This document shows, piece after piece, positions 1 to 6,632 of a stretch of 10,595 nucleotides of DNA (its first letter is position 1; each line of letters begins with the position of its first letter). Below the pieces are notes generated by a model. It was not told the DNA's origin. It saw only the letters and a list, made by a program, of their open reading frames with translations, and did no database searches. Position numbers and translations under genes: made by a program. The stretch is from positions 1-10,595 of the forward strand of contig JACRCS010000368.1 of assembly GCA_016218905.1 (NCBI GenBank), given 5' to 3'. This DNA is from Deltaproteobacteria bacterium (lineage in GTDB: Bacteria; Desulfobacterota_C; Deferrisomatia; Deferrisomatales; JACRMM01).

Positions 1-1
1 G

Positions 2-346
2 GAGAGCCCCAACCAACCCTGGCTCCAGGAACTGTGGGGCGCCGAACGGGAACATTGGCGAACCTGGCTCGACATCAACCCCGAAGAGGCCAGGCGCTAC
101 CGTCTCTCCGAGCGGGACGAGGTGTGGCTCGAGTCGCAAAGGGGAAAGGTCCGTGTGCGGTGTCGCTTCGATCAGGGAATCCAGCCGGGGACCGTCCGCG
201 TCTCCTTCGGGTTGGGACACGCCCACGGCGGCCGCTGGATGAAGGGGATCGGCGTCACGCCGGCAGCAGTCGTGACCGAGGCGTACGACCCACGCGCGGG
301 CACGCCGAACTGGCAGACGACGAGAGTACGCATTCGAAAAGCGTGA
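2..346 (+). CDS. Molybdopterin oxidoreductase catalytic subunit, C-terminal fragment (5' end outside window)
   Basis: Only the last 114 residues are present, open from base 2 to TGA at 344-346. They read as the molybdopterin-dinucleotide-binding (MopB C-terminal) beta-barrel domain of the DMSO-reductase superfamily. An N-Q-P-W-L-Q-E-L stretch comes first, then an I-N-P-E-E-A-R-R-Y-R-L segment followed by D-E-V-W-L-E-S, the usual 'place in the domain, then strand' pattern. Near the end is D-P-R-A-G-T-P-N-W with a T-R-V-R-I finish, common at the C-terminus of Psr/Phs/Ttr-like catalytic subunits. In such enzymes this domain helps hold the bis-MGD cofactor. The catalytic ligand, the N-terminal Fe-S motif and any Tat signal lie upstream, so substrate and subfamily cannot be decided. 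It is followed 10 bp later by the Fe-S subunit gene, the usual A-B order of these complexes. The superfamily call is firm; the substrate is unknown. Confidence 0.85.
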   Translation, partial: ESPNQPWLQELWGAEREHWRTWLDINPEEARRYRLSERDEVWLESQRGKVRVRCRFDQGIQPGTVRVSFGLGHAHGGRWMKGIGVTPAAVVTEAYDPRAGTPNWQTTRVRIRKA

Positions 347-356
347 GGAGCGTCCG

Positions 357-1007
357 ATGCCGAAGTGGGGCATGGTGATCGACCTGGACAAGTGCACGGC
401 CTGCAGAGCGTGCGTCGTCGCGTGCATGCAGGAGAACAACATCGCCTTCGCCGGGCCGGGGGAGGCGGAGAAGGGTCGGGTGATCCACTGGATGGAGATG
501 CTGACCATCTCGGAGGGCGAGTACCCGCACGTGAAGTCCCACACCGTCCCTCGCCCGTGTCTGCACTGCGACCATCCCCCGTGCATCAAGGTGTGCCCGG
601 TCAACGCCACGAATCGGAGCGCGGAAGGGATCGTCTCGCAGATCCCCTCCCGCTGCATCGGGTGCCGGTACTGCACCACCGCCTGCCCCTACACGGCGCG
701 CTACTTCAACTGGTACGCGCCCGAGTGGACCGGCGAGATGGCCCACGCGCTCAACGACGAGGTCGCCGTCCGGCCGAAGGGGGTCGTCGAGAAGTGCACC
801 TTCTGTCACCACCGCCTGATCCGGGCCCGCGAGCAGGCGCGCATGGAGAACCGCAGGATGCAGCCGGAGGAGTACCAGCCGGCCTGCGCCGAGAGTTGCC
901 CCACGCGCGCCATCGTCTTCGGCGACCTGGGGGACCGTAACAGCCTCGTCGCGACCCTCGCTCGGAGTTCCCGCGCGTGGCGCCTCCTGGAGGATCTCGG
1001 TACCTAG
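357..1007 (+). CDS. Four-cluster [4Fe-4S] ferredoxin-like electron-transfer subunit (NrfC/PsrB/DmsB type), possibly cut short by an in-frame TAG
   Basis: The 216-residue product has four ferredoxin-type cysteine groups: C13/16/19/23, C68/71/76/80, C100/103/106/110 and C147/150/177/181. This is the layout of the B subunit of complex iron-sulfur molybdoenzymes, which carries electrons between the Mo site and the membrane subunit. All 16 ligand cysteines are present. The ATG at 357 follows GAGGAG at 345-350. There is no Tat or Sec signal; B subunits of this kind are usually exported folded together with a Tat-signalled catalytic partner (family knowledge). The frame stops at TAG 1005-1007 right after L-E-D-L-G-T. 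Beyond it the same frame still reads P-K-V-I-Y-L-K-E-G-D to TGA 1038-1040, which resembles the tail expected for the family and the T-E-P-K-F-F-Y-F-F-G end of the paralogue at 7207-8115. The protein is therefore truncated by about 11 residues, read through, or the base is an error. The clusters are unaffected. Confidence 0.93.
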   Translation: MPKWGMVIDLDKCTACRACVVACMQENNIAFAGPGEAEKGRVIHWMEMLTISEGEYPHVKSHTVPRPCLHCDHPPCIKVCPVNATNRSAEGIVSQIPSRCIGCRYCTTACPYTARYFNWYAPEWTGEMAHALNDEVAVRPKGVVEKCTFCHHRLIRAREQARMENRRMQPEEYQPACAESCPTRAIVFGDLGDRNSLVATLARSSRAWRLLEDLGT

Positions 1008-1040
1008 CCGAAGGTCATCTACCTGAAGGAGGGGGACTGA
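1005..1040 (+). other. In-frame TAG plus still-readable conserved C-terminal tail of the ferredoxin subunit
   Basis: The TAG at 1005-1007 is followed in the same frame by ten sense codons (P-K-V-I-Y-L-K-E-G-D) and TGA at 1038-1040. The paralogous subunit at 7207-8115 has glutamate at the matching place (L-L-T-E-P-K-F-F-Y), so one G-to-T change of GAG would create this stop. With the longer reading the stop lies one base before the GTG start of the next gene. With the TAG the gap is 34 bp. The last codons double as the Shine-Dalgarno of the next gene. Confidence 0.7.
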
Positions 1041-1041
1041 C

Positions 1042-2448
1042 GTGAGCGAGCAGCACGGGAAAGGTGCCGCCATGAAGAGGCGCAACGAGGTGATCGCGCC
1101 AGACGCGGACGGGGGCCTGGACGAGGTCCTCTTCCGTCCGGTAACGACCACCGGGAAGTGGTTCTACGCCACGGTCTTCGGCCTCCTCGCGGTGGTCGCC
1201 CTCGGCGTGTACGCCTACCTCTACCAGTTCCGGCACGGCCTCGGCGTCACGGGGCTCAACAAGTCGATCTACTGGGGGATCTACATCACGAATTTCGTCT
1301 TCTTCGTAGGCATCAGCCACGCGGGGACCCTGATCTCCGCCATTCTGCGGATCTCGAAGGCGGAATGGCGGCGCCCGATCACCCGCTCGGCCGAGGTCAT
1401 CACGGTGATGGTGCTCTTCTTCGGGGTGGGCAGCATCCTCATCGATCTCGGCCGGCCGGACCGCATGCTCAACGTGCTCAAGTTCGGCCGTTTCCAGTCG
1501 CCTCTGCTCTGGGACGTGACGAGCATCAGCGTCTATCTCACCGGAAGCATGATCTACCTCTACCTCCCGCTCATCCCCGACATCGCGCTCATCCGGGACC
1601 GGATCCAGGGGCCCCGGCGGCTCCTGTACCGTCTTCTCTCCCTCGGGTGGACGGGGACCGATCGACAGTGGCACGTGCTCGAGAAGCTGATCGCGCTCAT
1701 GGCCGTCCTGATCATCCCGATCGCGGTCTCCGTGCACACCGTCGTCTCTTTCGTCTTCGCCATGACCGTGCAACCCATGTGGCACAGCGCGATCTTCGGC
1801 CCGTACTTCGTGGCGGGCGCGATCTTCTCCGGGATCGCCGCGCTGATCGTCGCCATGGCTCTGCTCCGGAAGGTCTACCACCTGGAGGACTACCTCAAAC
1901 CGATCCACTTCAACAACCTGGGCATCCTTCTCCTCGTCATGACCCTGCTGTGGCTCTACTTCACCTTCGCGGAGTTCCTCACCACCTGGTACGGCTCCGA
2001 GCCCACGCACATGGCGGTCTGGTGGGAGAAGATCGGGGGGCGCTATGCTCCGCACTTCTGGACGATGTTCCTCACGTGCTTCGTCATCCCCTTCACCTGC
2101 CTGGCGCCTCGGCGCTTCCGGACGATCACGGGCACCGTGATCGCCTCCCTCTCCGTCAACCTCGGCATGTGGCTCGAGCGGTTCCTGATCGTCGTTCCGA
2201 CCCTCGCGAACCCGCGCCTCCCCTACGCGAGGGGCGCCTACGACGGGACCTGGGTCGAGTGGTCGATCCTCGCGGGCTGCTTCGCCTGCTTCGTCCTGCT
2301 CTACACCTTGTTCACGAAGTTCTTCCCGATCGTCGCGATTTGGGAGGTGCGCGAAGGGAGAGCCTTCGCCCTGCACGAGGTGCACGAACGCGTCAAGGAG
2401 GCCCTGCCGGGCGAAGGACGCCTCGTGGAGGAGAGCGTGACACCCTAA
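1042..2448 (+). CDS. NrfD/PsrC-family integral membrane subunit (quinone-reactive), ~10 TM
   Basis: The 468-residue protein is strongly hydrophobic. About ten membrane segments can be seen near residues 41-62, 76-103, 116-135, 157-180, 214-242, 252-276, 291-317, 336-356, 361-383 and 404-433. Family landmarks include V-G-I-S-H-A-G-T-L-I-S (H93), I-D-L-G-R-P-D-R (from 134), V-S-V-H-T-V-V-S-F (H232) and M-W-L-E-R-F (E379). NrfD/PsrC proteins anchor the Fe-S subunit and exchange electrons with the quinone pool, in some relatives possibly with proton movement. The GTG at 1042 is chosen because AAGGAGGGGG (1026-1035) sits six bases before it. ATG 1072 is a weaker alternative without such a site. 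The hydrophilic N-terminus (1-38) and C-terminus (435-468) probably face the cytoplasm. Position directly after the Mo and Fe-S subunits supports the membrane-anchor role. Direction of electron flow cannot be read from sequence. The family is clear; the subfamily is not. Confidence 0.92.
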   Translation: MSEQHGKGAAMKRRNEVIAPDADGGLDEVLFRPVTTTGKWFYATVFGLLAVVALGVYAYLYQFRHGLGVTGLNKSIYWGIYITNFVFFVGISHAGTLISAILRISKAEWRRPITRSAEVITVMVLFFGVGSILIDLGRPDRMLNVLKFGRFQSPLLWDVTSISVYLTGSMIYLYLPLIPDIALIRDRIQGPRRLLYRLLSLGWTGTDRQWHVLEKLIALMAVLIIPIAVSVHTVVSFVFAMTVQPMWHSAIFGPYFVAGAIFSGIAALIVAMALLRKVYHLEDYLKPIHFNNLGILLLVMTLLWLYFTFAEFLTTWYGSEPTHMAVWWEKIGGRYAPHFWTMFLTCFVIPFTCLAPRRFRTITGTVIASLSVNLGMWLERFLIVVPTLANPRLPYARGAYDGTWVEWSILAGCFACFVLLYTLFTKFFPIVAIWEVREGRAFALHEVHERVKEALPGEGRLVEESVTP

Positions 2449-2465
2449 TCGGGAGAGCCGCGGCC

Positions 2466-3755
2466 ATGCAACGAAACGTCCTCACCGCCCTCGGTCTCAC
2501 CGCCCTCCTGCTGGGGGCCGCCCCCCCTGCCGGCGCCGCGGAACTGTCCCAGACCGAGCAAGTCCGTCAAGGCTGGCAGGTCTTCAACGAGAAGCGGTGC
2601 ATCTCGTGCCACGCGGTGTGGGGCGAGGGGGAGCGCATCGGCCCGGACCTCGCCCGGAGCAAGACGGAGTTCCTCTCCGCGGGCCAACTCGCGGGCGTCC
2701 TCTGGAACCACGCGCCCGACATGTGGAGCCGCATGGTCTCCAGGGGGATTCCGGTGCGCGCCATCTCTGAAGCGGAGATGGATTCCCTGTTCTCGTTCCT
2801 GTACTTCATCCGATTCATCGACGAACCGGGAGACGCCGCCAGGGGCGAGGCTCTCGTCCATCGGAAGAAGTGCGACCTCTGCCACGCCACCGAACCCGGG
2901 GAGAAGAGCGCGGGTCCGAACTTTCGCAGCCTCGGCGTAGACGTCAATCCCATCGTCTGGGCGCAGAGCATGTGGAATCACGCTCCGGCGATGTTCCAGC
3001 GGATGCGCAATCAGGGCCTGGCCTGGCCCACGTTCGACGGAAACGAGATGGCCGACCTGATCGCCTACGTTCGGGGCATCGCCGACAATCCTCGAAGAAC
3101 CTTCCTCGAACCGGGGGACCGGAACCGCGGCCAGCGCGCCTTCCACGAGAAGGGCTGTGCCCGGTGCCACGCCAGCAACCGCAGCTCGGGTGCGCCGCAG
3201 TTGGAGACCCTGGCGCGCAACCCCAAGACCCTCGGGCAGATGGCGGGCTTGATGTGGAATCACGCCCCCGCCATGGTCGAACTGGCGAGGTCCACGGGTC
3301 TCAAGTGGTCGGCCATCGATCCCCAGGACATGGCGGATCTCGTCACCTACTTCCTCTCGATGCGCTTCCACCAGGTGAAGGGGGATGCCGCAAAGGGGGA
3401 GCGAGTCTTCGCCGAGAAGCGCTGTGATCGGTGCCACTCCGGAGGCGCGGCGCGGGACTTCAAACGCGACAAGAAGGGGATCTCGGCGATCCAGATGTCC
3501 CAGTTCATGTGGGTGCACGGACTCGAAATGCTCAAGAAGATGGAGGAGGCGCGAATCCCCTGGCCTCGCTTCGAAGGTCGCCAGATGGTGGACCTCCTCG
3601 CCTATCTCAACGCCGGGCTGCCGCAAGCAGTGAATCCGGCGACCGGCTCTCGGCCGACGCTCCCGGGGAAGGAGGACCGGAGCTCGGCACCCGGGAGCAG
3701 ACCCGGCCCGAGCGCCGTTCGGGGAGACCGTGGTTCCCAAGTACGAGTTCCTTGA
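2466..3755 (+). CDS. Tetrahaem cytochrome c made of four repeated monohaem domains with W-N-H-A-P motifs
   Basis: The 429-residue protein begins with a Sec signal peptide (hydrophobic 6-18, probable cut after A25), so it is periplasmic. Haem-binding sites are CISCH 45-49, CDLCH 136-140, CARCH 231-235 and CDRCH 320-324, spaced 89-95 residues apart. Each domain also carries a [LM]-W-N-H-A-P-x-M block (79-86, 169-176, 263-270; diverged to M-W-V-H-G-L-E-M at 348-355), then an E/Q/D-M-x-D-L helix. The block probably supplies the distal Met or His haem ligand. Start ATG 2466 follows GGGAGAG (2450-2456), 17 bp after the membrane subunit stop; the open frame extends far upstream but only as a shadow of that gene. 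The last ~45 residues are Pro/Gly/Ser/Arg-rich and haem-free. It likely relays electrons between the membrane complex and other periplasmic carriers (inference). Cytochrome assignment is certain; the exact partner is not. Confidence 0.93.
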   Translation: MQRNVLTALGLTALLLGAAPPAGAAELSQTEQVRQGWQVFNEKRCISCHAVWGEGERIGPDLARSKTEFLSAGQLAGVLWNHAPDMWSRMVSRGIPVRAISEAEMDSLFSFLYFIRFIDEPGDAARGEALVHRKKCDLCHATEPGEKSAGPNFRSLGVDVNPIVWAQSMWNHAPAMFQRMRNQGLAWPTFDGNEMADLIAYVRGIADNPRRTFLEPGDRNRGQRAFHEKGCARCHASNRSSGAPQLETLARNPKTLGQMAGLMWNHAPAMVELARSTGLKWSAIDPQDMADLVTYFLSMRFHQVKGDAAKGERVFAEKRCDRCHSGGAARDFKRDKKGISAIQMSQFMWVHGLEMLKKMEEARIPWPRFEGRQMVDLLAYLNAGLPQAVNPATGSRPTLPGKEDRSSAPGSRPGPSAVRGDRGSQVRVP

Positions 3756-3762
3756 AGCACAA

Positions 3763-3768
3763 GGGAGG
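3763..3768 (+). promoter_or_regulatory. Shine-Dalgarno that sets the start of the decahaem cytochrome
   Basis: GGGAGG lies eight bases before ATG 3777. An in-frame GTG at 3768 overlaps this motif and has no site of its own, so ATG 3777 is the better start. Confidence 0.7.
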
Positions 3769-3776
3769 TGCGCATC

Positions 3777-6161
3777 ATGAGAAGCTATCGAGCGTTGGTT
3801 CCGTTGTTGCTACTGCTGGCCTCGCTCTTCCCCTCCCAGCTCTGGGCAAAGGAGAAGCTGAAGGCCGCGGACTACGCGAAGATCACGCTGGAGACCGATG
3901 GCTTCAACCCCGCGTCGCGGTGCGGACTCTGCCACATCGACATCTATACCATGTGGAAGGAGTCGCAACACGCCAAGTCGTTCAGCGACCCGGCGTTTCG
4001 GGCGACCTTCCTCGACCCCAGAGTGCAGAACGACGAAGCGGTGAAGAGCCGCTGCCTTCAGTGCCATGCGCCGACCCTCCACTACGACCGGCGGCTCAAT
4101 CTGAAGTCGGGCGTAGCGACGGAAGGAGTGACTTGCGACTTCTGCCACTCCGTTCAGGACCTCAACCCGAAGGATCCCGCCAAGCCGTTCGCGGTGGCGG
4201 CCGGGAAGCTGAAGCGGGGTCCGTTCCGCGACTCGAAGTCCCCGGTCCACGAGACGCGCCACGCGGAGTTCTTCCAGAGCGGAGCGCTCTGCGGCGGGTG
4301 CCACGAGATGTCGAACGCGCACGGGGTCCCGATCATCTCCACGTTCTCCGAGTGGAAGGAGGGCTACTTCAACAAGATCGCGACTGCGAGCTGCCAGGAC
4401 TGCCATATGCCGCTCGCGGCCGGGCTTTCCGTTTCGCCGAAGCATCAGGAGATGAAGCGGCGGATCAACCTCCACTCGTTCCCGGGCGGCCACTCGCGCG
4501 CGCAGTTGCTGGACGCCCTGGAGATCAAGGTCCTGGACTCCAGCCACGCGAACGGGCGGATGCAGGTGAAGCTCGGGCTCGCCAACGTCGGGGCGGGTCA
4601 CCACATCCCGACGGGCAACCCCTTGCGCAAGGTCATCGTCGACTTCAACGCCTACGGAGTCACCAACAACCTGCTCCACAGCGAGCAGGTGGAGCTGTCG
4701 CGGAAGTTCGTCGATAAGAGCGGCCGCAGACTCGCCACTGACGTCGAGATCCTCCTGGATGCAACCCGCGTCGCCGACGACAACCGGATTCCGCCGGGCG
4801 GGACGAAGGTCTTGAACTTCGCCTTCGCCGCGCCCAACGAAAAGACTCTGGTCGACGTCAAAGTCTCCTACTTGTACAAGAACGAGGCGTTCCCGAAACT
4901 GGCCCGCCAAGAGAAGTTGATCAGCTTCACACAGGTTCTGAACAAGCCGAAGCCGGACAGGCCAGTGGAAGAGCCTCAGCCGATCACCACGGCCACGGGC
5001 TACAAAGCGGAAAAGATCGATTTCTCCAAGATGGCGCTCGATCGGAATACGTTCAATCCCGCACCCCGGTGCGGCCGCTGCCACGTCGACATCTACGGCC
5101 TATGGAAGGAGTCGATGCACTCCAAGGCGCTGAGCGATCCGGCGTTTCGCGCCACGTTCATGGACCCGACCATTCAGAAGGACGCCCGGCTGAAGCAGCG
5201 GTGCCTCCAGTGCCACGCGCCGGCACACTACTACAACCCGAAGGTCTCGTTGGACTCCGAGGTGGCCTCGGAGGGGGTAACCTGCGACTTCTGCCACTCG
5301 ATCCAGGAGTTGAACGCCCAGAACCCCGCCAAGCCGTTCTCCGTCGCCTGGGGCAACGTCAAGAGGGGGCCCTTCAAGGACGCCATCTCGCCGGCCCACG
5401 AGACCAGACACTCGGCCCTCTTCGAGAGCGCAGATCTCTGCGGCAGCTGCCACGAGATGACCAACGCCAAGGGGCTCCCGATCATCACCACCTATTCGGA
5501 GTGGAAGGAGACGAAGAACGCCGGCGGCTCGACCTGTCAGGAGTGCCACATGCCGCTCGGGGCGGGGGTGTCCGTCTTCAACGACGTCCAGAAGACGATC
5601 CGGCGGATCAACCTGCACACGTTCCCGGGAGGCCACTCCCGCGCGCAGCTGCTCGAGGCTCTCGACATCAAGATTCTCGACGCGACCCGCAACTACGGGA
5701 AGATGACGGTCAAGCTAGGGCTGACGAACGCCGGGGCGGGGCACTACATCCCGACGGGCAACCCGCTCCGCAAGGTGACGGTGGACTTCTCCGTCTACAG
5801 CTCGACGAACAAGCGCATCCACCACGAACAGGTGGAGCTCTCCCGAAAGTTCACCGACGGCGCCGGGAAGCCGCTGCGCACGGACCTCGACATCTTGACG
5901 AAAGCGACGGCCGTCGCGGAGGACAGTCGCATCGCGCCCGGGGAGACGAGGACGCTTACGTTCGAGTTCATGGCGCCGGACGAGAAGTTGCTCGTCGACG
6001 CGAGAGTGACCTACAAGTACCAGAACGACGCACACCCGAAGTTGAGCCGCGAGGAGAAGCTCATCACCTTCACGAAGGTGATCAACAAGCTCCCCCTGAA
6101 CCGGCTCGTCGACGACGTGAAGGCGATGCGGGACGAGCCGCGTAACCCCACGATCCGCTGA
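3777..6161 (+). CDS. Decahaem cytochrome c: two tandem pentahaem modules (cytochrome c554-like multihaem family)
   Basis: The 794-residue protein has a Sec signal (hydrophobic 8-20, likely cut after A24) and no lipobox. Module 1 has CXXCH at 49, 93, 120, 172 and 206. Module 2 has them at 432, 476, 503, 555 and 587, a constant offset of 383 (381 for the last), so one pentahaem unit was duplicated in tandem. Both modules share D-P-A-F-R-A-T-F, V-T-C-D-F-C-H-S, H-E-T-R-H and C-x-x-C-H-E-M. Each then has a haem-free, probably beta-rich part with F-P-G-G-H-S-R-A-Q-L-L and G-A-G-H-[HY]-I-P-T-G-N-P-L-R-K. Histidines kept in both copies outside CXXCH (65/448, 158/541, 162/545, 233/614, 239/620, 275/656) suffice for bis-His ligation of five haems. 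The layout resembles cytochrome c554-type multihaem proteins. It starts 21 bp after the tetrahaem gene, so it should be co-transcribed. Role as periplasmic electron carrier, store or reductase is open; no enzyme signature is evident. Confidence 0.93.
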   Translation: MRSYRALVPLLLLLASLFPSQLWAKEKLKAADYAKITLETDGFNPASRCGLCHIDIYTMWKESQHAKSFSDPAFRATFLDPRVQNDEAVKSRCLQCHAPTLHYDRRLNLKSGVATEGVTCDFCHSVQDLNPKDPAKPFAVAAGKLKRGPFRDSKSPVHETRHAEFFQSGALCGGCHEMSNAHGVPIISTFSEWKEGYFNKIATASCQDCHMPLAAGLSVSPKHQEMKRRINLHSFPGGHSRAQLLDALEIKVLDSSHANGRMQVKLGLANVGAGHHIPTGNPLRKVIVDFNAYGVTNNLLHSEQVELSRKFVDKSGRRLATDVEILLDATRVADDNRIPPGGTKVLNFAFAAPNEKTLVDVKVSYLYKNEAFPKLARQEKLISFTQVLNKPKPDRPVEEPQPITTATGYKAEKIDFSKMALDRNTFNPAPRCGRCHVDIYGLWKESMHSKALSDPAFRATFMDPTIQKDARLKQRCLQCHAPAHYYNPKVSLDSEVASEGVTCDFCHSIQELNAQNPAKPFSVAWGNVKRGPFKDAISPAHETRHSALFESADLCGSCHEMTNAKGLPIITTYSEWKETKNAGGSTCQECHMPLGAGVSVFNDVQKTIRRINLHTFPGGHSRAQLLEALDIKILDATRNYGKMTVKLGLTNAGAGHYIPTGNPLRKVTVDFSVYSSTNKRIHHEQVELSRKFTDGAGKPLRTDLDILTKATAVAEDSRIAPGETRTLTFEFMAPDEKLLVDARVTYKYQNDAHPKLSREEKLITFTKVINKLPLNRLVDDVKAMRDEPRNPTIR

Positions 6162-6246
6162 AGCATCCGGTCCGCCGTCGAGGAACTCGGGGACGTGGGC
6201 CCCGAGCGCAGATTCGACCGGCGGCACCGGGCGAGTTCTCCGCGCC

Positions 6247-6274
6247 GCGGCCCCGCCCACGTGGGCGGGGCCGC
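6247..6274. terminator. Perfect 28-bp GC-only-stem palindrome, possible transcription terminator
   Basis: GCGGCCCCGCCC (6247-6258), centre ACGT, then GGGCGGGGCCGC (6263-6274). It would form a 12-bp all-GC stem with a 4-base loop, 85 bp after the decahaem stop codon. No T-run follows on either strand, so it is not a canonical Rho-independent terminator. It could be a pause or 3'-end-protecting hairpin, or a protein-binding palindrome centred on CCCACGTGGG. Confidence 0.5.
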
Positions 6275-6473
6275 TCTCACTCCGAGGGTTGGCGCGCGTC
6301 GCCTGCCTCCGGAGTGCCGATTCGTGCATCCCTCCTCTCGGCCCGGCTCCCTCCACTTCTCACCGGCCGATCTTGCTTAGCGCAATAAAAAGAACACTGT
6401 TTGTTATCAGGCCGGCCCTGAGTTCTGCAGTTCGGACAGCACGTTGGAGGCCTTCGGAACCTAAGATTTCCCC

Positions 6474-6503
6474 TTGACACCTCCCTACCTTCTTCCCTAG
6501 CAT
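6474..6503 (+). promoter_or_regulatory. Candidate sigma70-type promoter for cluster 2
   Basis: TTGACA (6474-6479, exact consensus) is separated by 18 bp from TAGCAT (6498-6503, 4/6 match to TATAAT). It is ~130 bp upstream of the start of the tetrahaem gene, in the only long gap before that cluster. The AT-rich patch about 65-100 bp upstream could carry a regulator site. The call rests on consensus alone. Confidence 0.5.
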
Positions 6504-6632
6504 GCCGCGTTTCCAAGCTTCCTACTCCAGTTGACCCGAGCGAGCGGCAAGGTTCCCAACGACGCGCACCCCGCGATCGCCTGACTTCGGCCAATCGTTC
6601 CGCACAGGTATACCACGAGGAGGAATCGAACC

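Larger units (their letters stand above)
6162..6632 (+). other. Intergenic region between the two respiratory clusters
   Basis: No convincing gene is seen on either strand. From left to right it holds ~85 bp without a clear signal, a perfect 28-bp palindrome (6247-6274), a pyrimidine-rich stretch, an AT-rich patch around 6373-6409 that stands out from the GC-rich surroundings, a candidate sigma70 promoter (6474-6503), and the 5' leader of the next gene, including an 8-bp palindrome GGTATACC at 6607-6614 and a strong Shine-Dalgarno, GAGGAGGA, at 6617-6624. Confidence 0.7.

Noticed and set aside
1015..2385. 456-residue minus-strand open frame opposite the NrfD-like gene
   Set aside because: It is very rich in Asp, Glu, Arg and His, with no domain, and lies fully opposite a gene with clear membrane segments and family motifs; a GC-rich antisense shadow.
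2445..3740. 431-residue minus-strand open frame opposite the tetrahaem cytochrome
   Set aside because: The plus strand has a signal peptide and four CXXCH sites in one frame; the antisense product has no recognisable feature.
3810..5084. 424-residue minus-strand open frame opposite the decahaem cytochrome
   Set aside because: Length comes from codon bias of the coding strand; no motif, signal or Shine-Dalgarno context supports it.
2..6161. Alternative complex III (Act) operon
   Set aside because: There is no fused ActB, no second NrfD-like ActF in the cluster and no ActD; the cytochromes have different haem numbers and layout.
6277..6594. 105-residue minus-strand open frame with several Cys in the intergenic region
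   Set aside because: The Cys do not form a known metal-binding pattern and nothing else supports it; it also covers the candidate promoter.
6607..6614. GGTATACC palindrome as a -10 box or operator for the tetrahaem gene
   Set aside because: No -35 element at a suitable distance, and an 8-bp palindrome is too short to support alone; noted only as part of the leader.
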